From NCBI RefSeq assembly GCF_001641265.1, contig NW_020167537.1, forward strand, positions 620,001 through 684,000: 64,000 nucleotides of DNA. Direction: 5' to 3'. Within the stretch, counting starts at the first letter, position 1. Every line of letters begins with the position of its first letter. Below are positions 1 to 9,905 of the stretch, piece after piece. A model generated the notes under the pieces. It ran no database searches. It had not been told where the DNA came from and was given only the letters and a program-made list of their open reading frames with translations. The position numbers and the translations under genes are program-made. Source of the stretch: Pseudogymnoascus destructans (Eukaryota; Ascomycota; Leotiomycetes; Thelebolales; Thelebolaceae).

Positions 1-957
1 AGCGAGCCGGAGAGTGAGCCCGAGCAGAGTGAGGAGGAGGCCGAATTCAGCGATAGCGATGTGAGCGAGGCGCCGAGACCGACGAAGCGCGCTGGAGGTG
101 GACCGTGGAAGAAGGGCAAGAAGGAGGAGATGGAGAGTGAAGAGGAGAGTGAGGCGGAGGAGACGCCGAGTGACGGTGATAGCGATGTTAGTGAGGCGCC
201 GAAGAAGAAGGGTGCGAAGCCGAAGGCAAAGACGAAGGCAAAGCCGGCGCCTAGGCGCGCATCTACTGCTTCGAGGAAATCGAGCGAGAAAGTTGTGTCT
301 GAGAATGAGGAGGAGGAGGAGGTTGCGTCCCCGATAAAGCTTAACCCAGTTGTGGTCGCGAAGTCGAAACCGCTACACACAGTAGAGACACCAGACGCCG
401 AGGACGACGAAAAGCCCGACACCACAAACCAGGCAGCCGAGGACTCCGACTCCGACCTCTCAGTCCTCATTAACGAGCCGCCCAAGCGCTCCAAGTCAAG
501 CTCCAAGTCCACCAAACCATCCACATCCAAGACCCCCAAGCCCGCCGCGGCTCTCTCCCCAGCCAACGCCGAGATCAAAACCCTCCAATCCCAACTCGTC
601 AAGTGCGGGATCCGGAAGATCTGGCAGTTCGAGCTGAAAGACTATGGAGACGATTCCAAAGCCAAGACCCGGCATTTAAAGAACATGTTGAAGGAGGTGG
701 GGATGGAGGGACGGTTCAGCGAGGCGAGGGCGAGGGAAATTAAGGAGATGAGGGAGTTGGCGCAGGATGTGGAGGCGGTGACGGAGGGGGCGACGTTGTG
801 GGGGAAGAGGGGGAGGAGGAGTGGGGGGAAGAAGGTGGTTAGTCAGGAGGTGGAGAGTGGGAGTGAGGAGGAGAGTAAGGAGGAGGATAGGCCGGCGAGG
901 AGGGCGGCGAGGAAGGATGATTTGGCGTTCTTGGGGGATGAGAGTGAGTCGGATTGA
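1..957 (+). CDS. HIRIP3-like histone-chaperone protein, 3' part
   Basis: The frame is open from base 1 to the TGA at 955-957, so the gene starts upstream of the window; the GTG at 61 is internal. The protein begins as a very acidic, Ser/Glu/Lys-rich disordered tail with several SDSD and EESE blocks. It ends in a folded segment of about 75 residues (roughly bases 560-790) containing LVKCGIRKIWQFEL, then MLKEVGMEGRFS and an REIKEMREL helix. That order (Cys-Gly-[IV]-Arg-Lys, later L-x-x-[LV]-G-[ML]-x-G) matches my memory of the C-terminal domain of HIRA-interacting protein 3, a nuclear H2A/H2B chaperone. A second acidic tail follows. The family call rests on this domain only; another acidic nuclear protein with a similar helical domain is possible. 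Confidence 0.72.
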   Translation, partial: SEPESEPEQSEEEAEFSDSDVSEAPRPTKRAGGGPWKKGKKEEMESEEESEAEETPSDGDSDVSEAPKKKGAKPKAKTKAKPAPRRASTASRKSSEKVVSENEEEEEVASPIKLNPVVVAKSKPLHTVETPDAEDDEKPDTTNQAAEDSDSDLSVLINEPPKRSKSSSKSTKPSTSKTPKPAAALSPANAEIKTLQSQLVKCGIRKIWQFELKDYGDDSKAKTRHLKNMLKEVGMEGRFSEARAREIKEMRELAQDVEAVTEGATLWGKRGRRSGGKKVVSQEVESGSEEESKEEDRPARRAARKDDLAFLGDESESD

Positions 958-1187
958 GGGGGGTGGGGATATTCGGGGTTGGATATCCTTGGAGGGAGAC
1001 ACGCCTGCTTGGGCCTCGCTACAAATGTGGGGAATGTCTGTGTGTATTCAATGCAACTGCAGTTAATGTGGTCGCTTTGCTGGTATATGCGTGGAGTGTG
1101 TAATCAGCTCTTTATAATACTAGTTATTAATGCTATTTTGTGGATGCCAAAAAATAAAGCATTGTAGTCATAATTTTTAAGTTGGTT

Positions 1188-1621
1188 CAGTGTTCGGCGG
1201 ATCGTATCCGGATCTGATCCTGAGCCCTCACGGGTAAGATCATGATCCATCTGAGGTCTACGGATAGATACGGGTTATATCCGGATCTTCAGGATAATGA
1301 GGCTTAAAATATAAAAATAGAATAGATAAAATAACTTATATAACTACTCTTCCCCCTCGTCATCAGCGTCTTCGGCTTCACTTTTTTCAACCTCTAGTAT
1401 ATGACCCCAATCTCGTAAACAGAGTAAATATCGAAGCGTTTCAGGAGAGAGCCTCTTCCTTTTCTTCGTAAGAATATCAGCTCCATTACTAAAGACCCGT
1501 TCTGATGGAGCTGATGTTGCAGGAATTGCCAAATGGTCTCGAGCAATTGCAGCTATAATTGGATATTGATATTGCTTTGCTACCCAATATTTGAGGATAC
1601 CTGTTGCTGGACCTGGCCGGG
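1188..1621 (-). mobile_element. hAT transposon, 3'-terminal fragment (dimerisation domain)
   Basis: The terminal sequence CAGTGTTCGGCGGATC starts at 1188. The following 100 bp are the near-exact inverse of 29312-29421, the end of the copy downstream. On the minus strand, bases 1621-1344 encode the C-terminal hAT dimerisation domain: IPATSAPSERVFSNG, then LSPETLRYLLCLRDW and an acidic tail. The 5' part of the element, including the catalytic region, is missing. The reading frame runs on into an LTR fragment at 1622, which adds foreign residues, so this is a dead fragment and not a gene. Confidence 0.85.
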
Positions 1622-1814
1622 TGGTCATATCGGCCCAGTAACTAAGGAGCAATGACGTGTAATGAATCATAGAGGCAATCGTTGAGTAGTATTGCTCTTG
1701 TTGTTGGTGTGATAAGCCAAAATATGTATAGTGACTTGTAGGTTTGAGGAGGAGATTTCTAAGTTTGCTCTTGAGTTTGATAGCAAACTGAGTGCAACGA
1801 ATGTCAGTATGACA
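1622..1814 (-). repeat. LTR family A, inverted fragment
   Basis: This is the first 190 bp of an LTR-A in minus orientation, ending (on the plus strand) with TGTCAGTATGACA at 1802-1814. It carries the same internal deletion as the solo LTR starting at 1934, from which it is separated by 119 bp, so 1622-2131 forms a foldback. No duplicated target site is visible. Confidence 0.8.
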
Positions 1815-1933
1815 CACCACCCTAAGATGAGTAGTGAACCTCATCATTAAAGTTATTAAGCTTCTCTCCAAATGAAAGGCATGGGAATTCTTTGTTAAAA
1901 ACCCATAACTTCCGTAAATCTTCCTTTGTAATT

Positions 1934-2841
1934 TGTCATACTGACATTCGTTGCACTCAGTTTGCTATCAAACTCAAGGCAAACTTAGAAATCTCCTCCT
2001 CAAACCTACAAGTCACTATACATATTTTGGCTTGTCAGACCAACAACAAGAGCAATACTACTCAACGATTGCTACAACCCTCTATGATTCATTACATGTC
2101 ATTGCTCCTTAGTTACTGGGCCGATATGACCACATAGCATATCTCTACAACCCTCTATGATTCATTACATGACATCACTCCTTAGTTACTGGGCTAATAC
2201 TACACCTGACATATCTCTATCAACTAGAGGCCTAGGAACATGAACGATAGCTCCAAAAGCTTCTACAACCGTCTATGATTCATTACACGTCATCAGTCCT
2301 TAGTTACCCACAAGATTGGTTAAGTTATGACATAATCTGTCTATAGGGGTACTCTGACCTTGGACCTCCTTTCACTTCCTATTGGCTAGGAACCTAGGAG
2401 ATGGTTCTATGGGATTCTCTTACGTCGACTACAGTTACCAAGCCTGGTTAGTCATGGAAAGTCTTGGAAAATGAGAGAACTACACTCCTTTAGCATAAAT
2501 AGGATTGCCCTTTCCTTAAGAAAGGGCAAGCAGACAATACAGTAAATCGACTATCACATACTTCCACGTCTTTTCCAAGCTTCTAAGCATTGATCTTGTT
2601 ACTTCTTGTTTCTGAAAAGTTAGTGAGGTGCTAACCTCTGACTTATCCCTGAGTTCTCAGACTCAACATTTGTTACAACTTGTCTAAACCACTCCACTAC
2701 ATCATACACCTGATTGCTGCGTTGTGGAATAGTCTAAGCTACGACCCTTTGGCTCTGTTTCCTAAGACAGTGTGTTGTCTTAGTAAAATCATCCCTTCCT
2801 TGGGTGGCTAGATTCTCACATCTGGTGCACCCACCATTACA
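1934..2841 (+). repeat. Solo LTR, family A, with 5-bp target duplication TAATT
   Basis: The sequence starts TGTCATACTGAC, ends CACCCACCATTACA, is 908 bp long, and is flanked on both sides by TAATT (1929-1933 and 2842-2846). It matches the LTRs of the full-length element at 38567-45293. It keeps the TATA-like CATAAATA and the hairpin before the likely transcription start. A solo LTR with an intact target duplication is the product of LTR-LTR recombination of a once complete insertion. Confidence 0.92.
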
Positions 2842-3026
2842 TAATTGCCCGGGCACTTGTAGCAACCTCTCCAGCTCTTGTCTATCCTGTTATTAGCTTT
2901 TTCTACATTTTGTACCGAAGGAAGAGAGTATATACCTTCTTCTTCCGAAGACTCTTCATATACGTCGTTACTACCGTTGATAGCGATGGGTTTCCCCAGT
3001 TTATTCCATCTGGAAGCTTCTGCCAT
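2842..3026 (-). pseudogene. Short open fragment split by the solo LTR
   Basis: On the minus strand a frame starting at the ATG ending at 3026 has an acidic stretch (EESSEEEG) and ends in GCYKCPGN before the LTR. Removing the LTR and one TAATT keeps the frame open for about ten more residues (to a stop near 1900). I do not recognise the protein; the CxxC could belong to a zinc finger of a transposon protein. It lies just inside a family C repeat fragment. Confidence 0.3.
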
Positions 3027-3042
3027 ACCGATGGAGTCTTAT

Positions 3043-3095
3043 TGTAAGGACACAGGGCACCCAGCTCACAGTAATAGCATATGAGAGTGCGAGTC
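3043..3095 (+). repeat. Family C repeat, terminal fragment
   Basis: The first 53 bp of family C in reverse orientation (TGTAAGGACACAGGGCACC...), ending abruptly at GAGTC. The same end occurs at 25992 and, inverted, at 7986-8038. Confidence 0.75.
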
Positions 3096-3427
3096 AGTTG
3101 CTAATATCAAGGTGAGTTAGTGAAGTAAACACAAGACAAAGAAGTAGATCAAAAGATATGTGTACTTACAGTGAGTTTGTAGGAAGAATATTGCAGAAGA
3201 AGAGTATAGAAAAGAGGTAGAGGTTGAAAGGTATGTGTTTTATATGAAGGTGCGCGTTGTGGTGTTGCTTTTGGAACAGTAATTCTTTGTAGGTGAATAT
3301 TCCTTCACGAATATTTTTGTTTGCAACTTTAAAATAACCACGACCTTAGAACCACCTTCCTTGGTTACTCTCCGATCTACACATTCTTCTTCCCTTTTGC
3401 ACCTTCACCTCTTCACTAGGACTTCAA
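3096..3427. other. AT-rich spacer, no gene seen
   Basis: No coding frame or known repeat is visible. It probably holds the 5' end or promoter of the hAT-like element that starts at about 3428; no terminal inverted repeat could be recognised. Confidence 0.4.
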
Positions 3428-3493
3428 GTAAGTTTATTATCTTGATTTTATAGCCAGAACTTCTGGCGATCTTCTGCTAATCACGTGTTTAGT

Positions 3494-4633
3494 ATGGCGA
3501 AACGCAAGGCACCTGAAGAACTCTCCACTAATGTGTACTATCAAAGCTCGCAACCGCGTCTCCAACCTTACTAAAGATGGGAAGGCTTTTCACTTAGCAC
3601 TCAAGGCTGACCATGCTGATCTGAGCTACTACTTAAAGAAGTAATATAAGTCTGCAAAGTATATCGCTGCCTCTACTGAAGACAAGACACGTCTACAGAA
3701 TGAATTGAAGGTTGAGCGTATTCGTGTTCAGTAAGTTCCTTCTGGTAATCTCTGGTAGCCTCAATCTAACTATAAACAGGACTGAGAAGGGTACCCATGC
3801 ATCTTGCATTGCGAATCAGAAAGTCAAGAATATTAGCGCCTCTTCTTCTTCTCCACAAGCACCACCATCTACTCCGCCACAACTTCTGTCTGAGCTTGCT
3901 GCATTTGAGGGTATCTCAAGTATCCCAATCGATGACGATCATAACAGCGAGTGGGAGGATACTGAGGTTGAAGACGATTTGGAGTTGGAGCTTATGTTAC
4001 GGCGCGACGATATTTTAAATCACGAGGCTGTTCTACCCAGATGAGCTTTCCGATGAAGAGATCGCTAGCATCCAGGCTCTCTTAACTCAAGCGCGCATTG
4101 ATGTATGCTACCTCATAGTCTGGTAATCTTCTGGTAATACTAATAGTTGATAGGCCCATGAAGAGTCCAATTTCTGCAAGTGGCAACATTTCTGGGATAG
4201 ATGTATCCGCTCATATACGAGAAAGGCTGGAAAGCTGAGAAAGAAGCCTGAGTGTCTCTTTGAGTATATGCCGTGGATTGATGTAGAGGAAGGGTACGTC
4301 TCTGATCATCCTAGCAATCTTCTGGCAATACTAATTGTTTATTATAGCACTTTTCACGAGGTTATCCCACCACATAAATATTTCTGTTTGTACGAGCAGG
4401 CAGTTTGGACAAACTTTACAGCTTGGAAGTTTGGAAAGTGGGCCCAATTACCAGGACCTGCGCAGTGGTACCCAAAGTCTTACAATCTTGTCGACAATGG
4501 ATGGTTGCAAGTCTCCACTCATAGTTCTAGCTTCAAAGAGGCATTCTTACTTGTCTACTCTAAGAAGTTTGATAAGGAAAAGTGGGCTAAGGTATCAGCT
4601 GCGCAGGATATGTTGTTCCTGGAGCTAGAGTAG
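3494..4633 (+). pseudogene. Accessory ORF of a hAT-like element (unknown function), degenerate
   Basis: A coding region starts at the ATG at 3494, right after a possible leader intron (3428-3492). Joining over introns 3731-3779, 4103-4153 and 4294-4347 gives a mostly readable protein of about 300 residues. The N-terminus is basic (MAKRKAPEEL), the middle acidic (about 3930-4000), and the C-terminus aromatic-rich with WTNFTAWKFGKWAQLP and KWAKVSAAQDMLFLELE. At least one frameshift near 3530, an in-frame stop near 3640 and another break near 4040 make it non-functional. I do not recognise the family. It shares the unusual intron motif with the transposase region downstream, so both belong to the same element. 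A DNA-binding helper protein is one possibility, unproven. Confidence 0.5.
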
Positions 4634-4769
4634 AGGAGAACTTGAGTTTGCTAAAGTTATAGCGCCGGAGTACCTGGTTTTCCAACGCGAATAGGGGCTA
4701 TAGAGAAATTTAAGTACTTCATCGTAGCCAGACTTCTGGTAACCTTCTGATAATCGAGCAATTTGCCAA

Positions 4770-7076
4770 ATGTCATCTCAATACTCAGAGTTGTTTGATT
4801 CTGACAATCCTATTGCAGATGTATTCTCAGACTCTTTTCCATCTTCTCAACAACTATCCCCGTTAAATCAAGTCCCTGCAGGCCTTGAATATATTGGCAA
4901 ATTAAACCAATTCATCAAATGGACTAAGGATACACACGATGTATTCATTGAGTGGTGGAAGCTATCACGATGGTATGAACAACACTCAGATCATACTACA
5001 AAACTCCTTACGAAGATTGCATGGGATTCAACGAACCGGAGTTCTCAATACTGGAGAAGTTATCACCAAGGAGCAGACTGGCTTTCTGGAGAACCATGTG
5101 TCATTTGTACTTATTGTTCGAAGGCCCTTATGCATCCTGCAATCAAGTCTGCTGGCCCAAAGTCTATGGCAACACATCTTGCATCGGACATTTGCAAAAA
5201 GAAGTCACGGATGGGTAAGGATAGTCTCTATCAAATGCGAATCAATCAAATGCGACCTCAACAAGTAAGGATTACCAGATTATTACCAGAATCATGTAGG
5301 TTAATATCTATAATAGGATCATATTCTCACACAAGAGACATTTTATGAACAAGTTCTATACACAGTTATCTCGACTCATAGCTCGTTCGCTCAGTCGAGG
5401 ATACTGAATGGAAAAGGCTTGCTATCTTACAGAATCCTCACTATCCACTACCCTCAGCAACAACTATTCGAAACCTCTTAACAACAAAGCTCACACAAAT
5501 CGAAGAAGAGATGCTACAAGATGTTGTTCAGTTGAATAACATGAGCTAGGCAGGGTATGTGTTGTACCTTTCCTCCAATAAAATGCTCGTTGTCCGCAAT
5601 ACTATCAAGCATTATTTCCACATCTCTCATCAGAAGTGTTGTTTGATGCATTATCAGTCGTAATGGATATAATTCGTCCTTCTAAATGGTTTTTCAAGTA
5701 TTCCACATAACTCAGCACCAGTATGCTCTGTATATATAGGTTCAAAGCCAATCAAGACCTCTTGCATTTTCCAATGACGGTCGATAAACGATGCAATAAC
5801 ACCCATAAATGAAAGTCGAGTAACACTTGACCAACAGTCGAGCGATAATGCAATAGTGCTCTCCTTGGCCGAATCTGGATTACGCCAACAAATCAAGAGA
5901 TCTTAATGAACTGGGAAGAAGAGAACCAGATGGAGGGCCTTGCAAAGTTACAAAAAGACAAGGGTATCAGATTTACACTTGGAAAGGTATATATTCTCTT
6001 GTTAGTTCTGGTAATCTTCTGGTAGCTTTTTCTAATATCTCATAGCTACGGAAGCTCACTATCTTTGTTAATTCAAGTCATACTCGAAGGAACAGGTTTA
6101 TGACTTTGCAAAAGGCAAACATGAACCGGGGTCAACCATCTCAGAGACTTCTTCGACTTATTCAAGATGTATCAACTCGATGGGATTCGACATGCCATAT
6201 GCTTCTGCGAGCACAGCAACTCAAGTCAACAATCAATCAATATACCCGAGGCGATCATGGTGCTCATATGTTTAGACTTGGCGAGGTAGAATGGGAGCAC
6301 ATCAAATACATCATTGATCTTACAAGACCATTCAACTTCTTTATAACAAACATTGGATCGTCAGCTGGACCTACTGTCTGCTATACACTCGGAGTATATC
6401 AAAAACTCTTATCAACGATTGAAGGAACTCGGCACCGGCTACAGCATAAGACATATCCATGGGTAGCAAAGATGACTTTAGCAATCGATGCTGCAGAGAA
6501 GAAGATTAAGAAGTATTATAACAAGCTATACACAAATACTGGATCTATCTTCGCATTTGCTAGTATCTTAAATCCTAGTGTAAAGCTCTCACACTTTAAC
6601 AAAAAGGTTTGCAAGCTTGACTTTTCAATACGAAATTGGGAGATAGAGTTTGAACAACAGTTTAAGACTCTTTATAAAGAGCAGTACTCTACAGTGCCAG
6701 TTGCGAGTCAATTAGGATTACGAGATGCAGATATTGATCCATTAGCCTTAGTATTGCAGCAAAGTCAGACATTAAATGGGACTCGGGGCCAGAGAGAGGA
6801 ATATGTGAATGAGGCTGATCTCTATCTTGATGCTCGTAAGTTTCTGGTAATCTTCTAGTAATCTTATTCTAACTTGTATAGCACATGTGTATACAAAGAT
6901 ATTGCTATTTTGGCAACAAAAGGAAGAGCAATTTCCTGGCGAATCATGTATATTCCTCTATCTAAGTACCACGATTATCAGAAGATTATCAGAACGCTAT
7001 TTTCTATTATATATGCTTAAGAACATCTCTCCACCTTGCTTGATGAGGCCGGCCAGACCTACTAATACCTAAAGTA
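4770..7076 (+). pseudogene. hAT-family transposase, degenerate, with internal inversion
   Basis: The N-terminal part (4770-5264) has a BED-type zinc finger: CVICTYCSKALMHP followed by GPKSMATHLASDIC. After intron 5265-5316 a frameshifted stretch reads on to about 5540. The block 5545-5900 is then inverted (see separate entry). The plus-strand frame resumes at about 5905, crosses introns at 5987-6045 and 6836-6881, and gives the hAT middle region (DVSTRWDSTCHMLLRA, ILNPSVKLSHFN) and WQQKEEQFP near 6910. The dimerisation domain is lost. Known family logic: hAT transposases cut and paste DNA with an RNase-H-like fold. Frameshifts, the inversion and the missing C-terminus make this inactive. Confidence 0.8.
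5545..5900 (-). pseudogene. Inverted catalytic block of the hAT transposase
   Basis: On the minus strand this block encodes SLDCWSSVTRLSFMGVIASF, then EHTGAEL, and after a slip TTDNASNN. These are the hAT signatures around the first catalytic Asp and the D-N-A-S-N-N motif. The surrounding transposase is on the plus strand and lacks exactly this part, so a local inversion within one element explains the arrangement better than a separate insertion. Confidence 0.7.
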
Positions 7077-7740
7077 TTTATGGGGTCTAGCATGTTGGAT
7101 AGGCGTTGGTGGCGAGGACGGCATATCCTTATCTTCATCTTCATGAATAGTTGGAAGTATAGGCTCCTCATTATTACCATCTTCTCTTATATCTTCGTTA
7201 TCTAGGATATCGTCATCTGGGATGTCGTATAAGGTCTCGTTAAGACGGTCAGCCCTATCTCTTTCTTCACCTTGTTGGTAGCGCATTTGTCGTTCTTCAT
7301 GTGCGGCTTGTGATAAGTCTTGCTGTTGCTGTGGCCGCTGAGGGTTAAATGGAGGATATTGTACCTTTGAATATGTCTCTCGGATATGTGTATTTGATCG
7401 TAGTTCTTCTTCATCGCTGATATATTGTAACTCGATAGAATTGCACATCCGTTGTCGTTGTGCCTCATACTCTTCTTCTACTTGCTCCTCAGTCATATCA
7501 ACGACGTCCATCATATCTGCAAGCTTGTCACGATGACATTGACGATTCTTGTATTGTCAAGAGTAATATACAAGCATAATACTCTTAATCGTCTCAGGAT
7601 TAAGTTGGCCACGTCGGTGGCCACACACATCCCTTGCAGCACTAAAGACTCGCTCAACTCCAGACTCAGCAGCAGAAATACAAAGTATATCACGAGCTAT
7701 TGCTGATAGACTTCTCACAGCTTACTAGAGATGGCGAGAG
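7062..7740 (-). pseudogene. hAT C-terminal dimerisation domain, relic of another copy
   Basis: On the minus strand, 7740-7560 encodes ARDILCISAAESGVERVFSA, then GHRRGQLNPETIKSIMLVYY, a hAT dimerisation domain. A TGA interrupts at about 7550. The frame then continues as an acidic, Gln-rich tail (7514-7062). It lies tail-to-tail with the transposase at 4770-7076, whose own dimerisation domain is missing, so this may be its displaced end or a second fragment. Confidence 0.7.
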
Positions 7741-7780
7741 TGATGCTGATAGATGTAATACTTTAACTTAACCATAAAAC

Positions 7781-8038
7781 TGTAAGGATGCCTTCTCGTC
7801 TCTCATTCTAGGGAGTAGACTCTGGGTAGCCGCGGGGTCACGTGTGATCATTTGGGTGGGCTAACTGAGTCAGAGCCAAGTCAGATGGGTTTCGGGTACT
7901 TGAGACAATCGACTCACGGGGTTCCCCCATCATCTTTTTTGTATCCTTCGTAGTAGACCTATAGGATAGCATCCGTTTAGCCTCCGACTCGCACTCTCAT
8001 ATGCTATTACTGTGAGCTGGGTGCCCTGTGTCCTTACA
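7781..8038 (+). repeat. Family C repeat, complete 258-bp copy
   Basis: Starts TGTAAGGATGCC and ends CCCTGTGTCCTTACA, so the ends form an 8-bp inverted repeat (TGTAAGGA/TCCTTACA). Partial copies lie at 3043, 16268, about 18606 and 25992. No target duplication is seen (AAAAC left, TTATA right). It could be a small LTR (TG..CA ends) directly in front of the Gag region at 8210, or a miniature inverted-repeat transposon. Confidence 0.7.
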
Positions 8039-8209
8039 TTATACAAAAAAGATCACGCCTGCCGGGGACGGCCGTACTTAAATAATATCCCACACCGGAA
8101 CGACTCAGGAGAACTACCGTTACACCATCGACTGCGACTTGGTGACGTTTCGGAGGAGAGACCTGACGACTTCAAATAGCCGTGATTCCAGAGATCTCAC
8201 GGACAGCCA

Positions 8210-9905
8210 GTGGATCAGGGTTTGATTCTTCAGAACAAGCTGGTAAAGTCGCCGACGCGTTGGCGCCAAATAGGATACGAGATCCTTAAGAACCCCCTCA
8301 TAGCACAGAGGAAATTGTGGACAAGAGCATTGATAGCTACAAGCTACCGGAAGTCAAGCTCTTTCGTATTGGTACCGATACACACCCGAGGCAATATATC
8401 GAAAAAGCCGACATCAAACATACCCCAAGACAACCACGGTCAACTGCCCAGAATGACTACCAGACAAACCACCACTGCAGCTACGACCGCTGTGCCATCC
8501 GAAGACATCCCGAGTCGAATGGACCACCTTGAAGCACAGATACAGGAGGTCAAGGATCTACTAGTTATCCTGTCGCATCCCAGACCAGAATCCCGTCCAC
8601 ATTGCCGGTGGACGCCCCCATACCCACAGTCAAAGCTACGGAGCAACGAACGCCTCGCACACGAAACACCCCCGAGACAGTTCAATTGCCGCCTCTTCAG
8701 AACACTCGTTCTCCCTCGATTCCAGGGTCGTCAAGAATGCGTACCGAGGACCCTCCGAATCGCTACAAGAAATCAACCATCTCTGAGAAAATCCTTCCTC
8801 TCAGCGATGGGGTAGAACATACCTTCCTACAATGGAGTGCTTCGATTCGGGACCGACTCGTAGTCAATGAGGACCACTACCTTACTGACGTCTCGAGAAG
8901 AGCGTTGATATGGGGAACTATGACCGGCCTGGCGAAGACCTACCTAGAGCCCCAATACCTGTCCACTACGCATGGGTTCCGCAGTGCTGAGGAGATGATG
9001 GATCTACTAGGTTCATACTACCTCACAGGCAACGAGACAGAACAGGCCAGGAACCTCTTCGACGACCTGCAAATGGGAGAGAAGGGGCATGCTAGCGAAA
9101 CCTTCCCAGAGTTCAAGGCTTGTTTCCAAAGTGCAGCTATCACAGGACAAGTCTCCGAGTCGGAATGGTTTCAGTACATGTGGAACAAGTTGACTCCCCA
9201 ATTCCGCAGCCGCGTCGTGATCATCAAAAACCAATGGAATGGAGAATACCAGACCATGGTACGAGAACTTACCGCCTTCGATCAGGAACGGCGCCAGAAC
9301 AACGAATTGAATCCGCTACCTGCTCTCGCAAGGACGTCCACATGTACCACGGATACTGCAAGCCCGTCGGCGTCGAAGCCGACTCGAGCCACATCCGCTC
9401 TGTTCACCCGAACTGCGTTCCTCCCCAAGCCAGCCATACTGGAACGTGTGAGAACCGCAGTCCCTGCGCCCTCAGGAAACTGTTTCAAGTGTGGCAAGCC
9501 CGGCCATTTCCAGGACAAATGCCCCCTTAACGCTACTATCAAGGAAATGGACCGTAACGACCCCGAGGCAGAAGAACAATGGGAAGAAGCCATGGAACTT
9601 CAATCGGATGCGTCCCTCAAGGAAAACGACGAGGCCTAGGAGAAGGCTCCTTCCTAGGTCTACGCAAATGTGACCTGCGAGGACTAGACTTACGAGAACT
9701 CCTGGGAGGTACCCAGTTCTTAGTCGACACGACCCTGAGTATGAATGGACTCGGGGTGCAAACGAAGTCCCTGGCAGACACAGGAGCAAATGGCTACCTC
9801 GTCATTAACAAGCCTTTTGCAATACGACTGTCGAAAGCGCTTCAGAGCCCCATGCGGAAACTACCCTACTCTGTACCCATACGTGGATTTCAGCGCATTC
9901 AGTGC
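8210..9905 (+). pseudogene. Ty3/gypsy Gag and start of protease, broken
   Basis: The Gag N-terminus (8440-8600) and the rest (8602-9639) are in different frames. The main part has a retrotransposon Gag domain (FLQWSASIRDRLVVNEDHYL and following) and one zinc knuckle CFKCGKPGHFQDKC (C-X2-C-X4-H-X4-C) near 9481-9522. After the stop at 9639 the protease begins, with ADTGA near 9775-9790. At about 9905 the sequence switches to the opposite strand of a pol region. This is the 5' half of an element whose remaining parts lie inverted downstream. Confidence 0.82.

Larger units (their letters stand above)
3428..7021 (+). other. Series of introns sharing an 11-mer tandem dimer
   Basis: GT..AG introns at 3428-3492, 3731-3779, 4103-4153, 4294-4347, 5265-5316, 5987-6045, 6836-6881 and probably 6966-7021 (42-65 bp each). 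All contain two tandem copies of a sequence close to TTCTGGTAATC. The motif lies in the sense direction in six of them and in reverse complement in 5271-5290 and 6973-6995. One more sense copy (4733-4754) lies just before the ATG at 4770. The flanking intron sequence and branch regions differ, so the motif is the shared part. No copy was seen in introns of the host genes of this window. Confidence 0.75.

Noticed and set aside
1344..1871. A 175-codon minus-strand frame taken as one protein
   Set aside because: It is a fusion of a hAT fragment with an LTR-A fragment and has no single origin.
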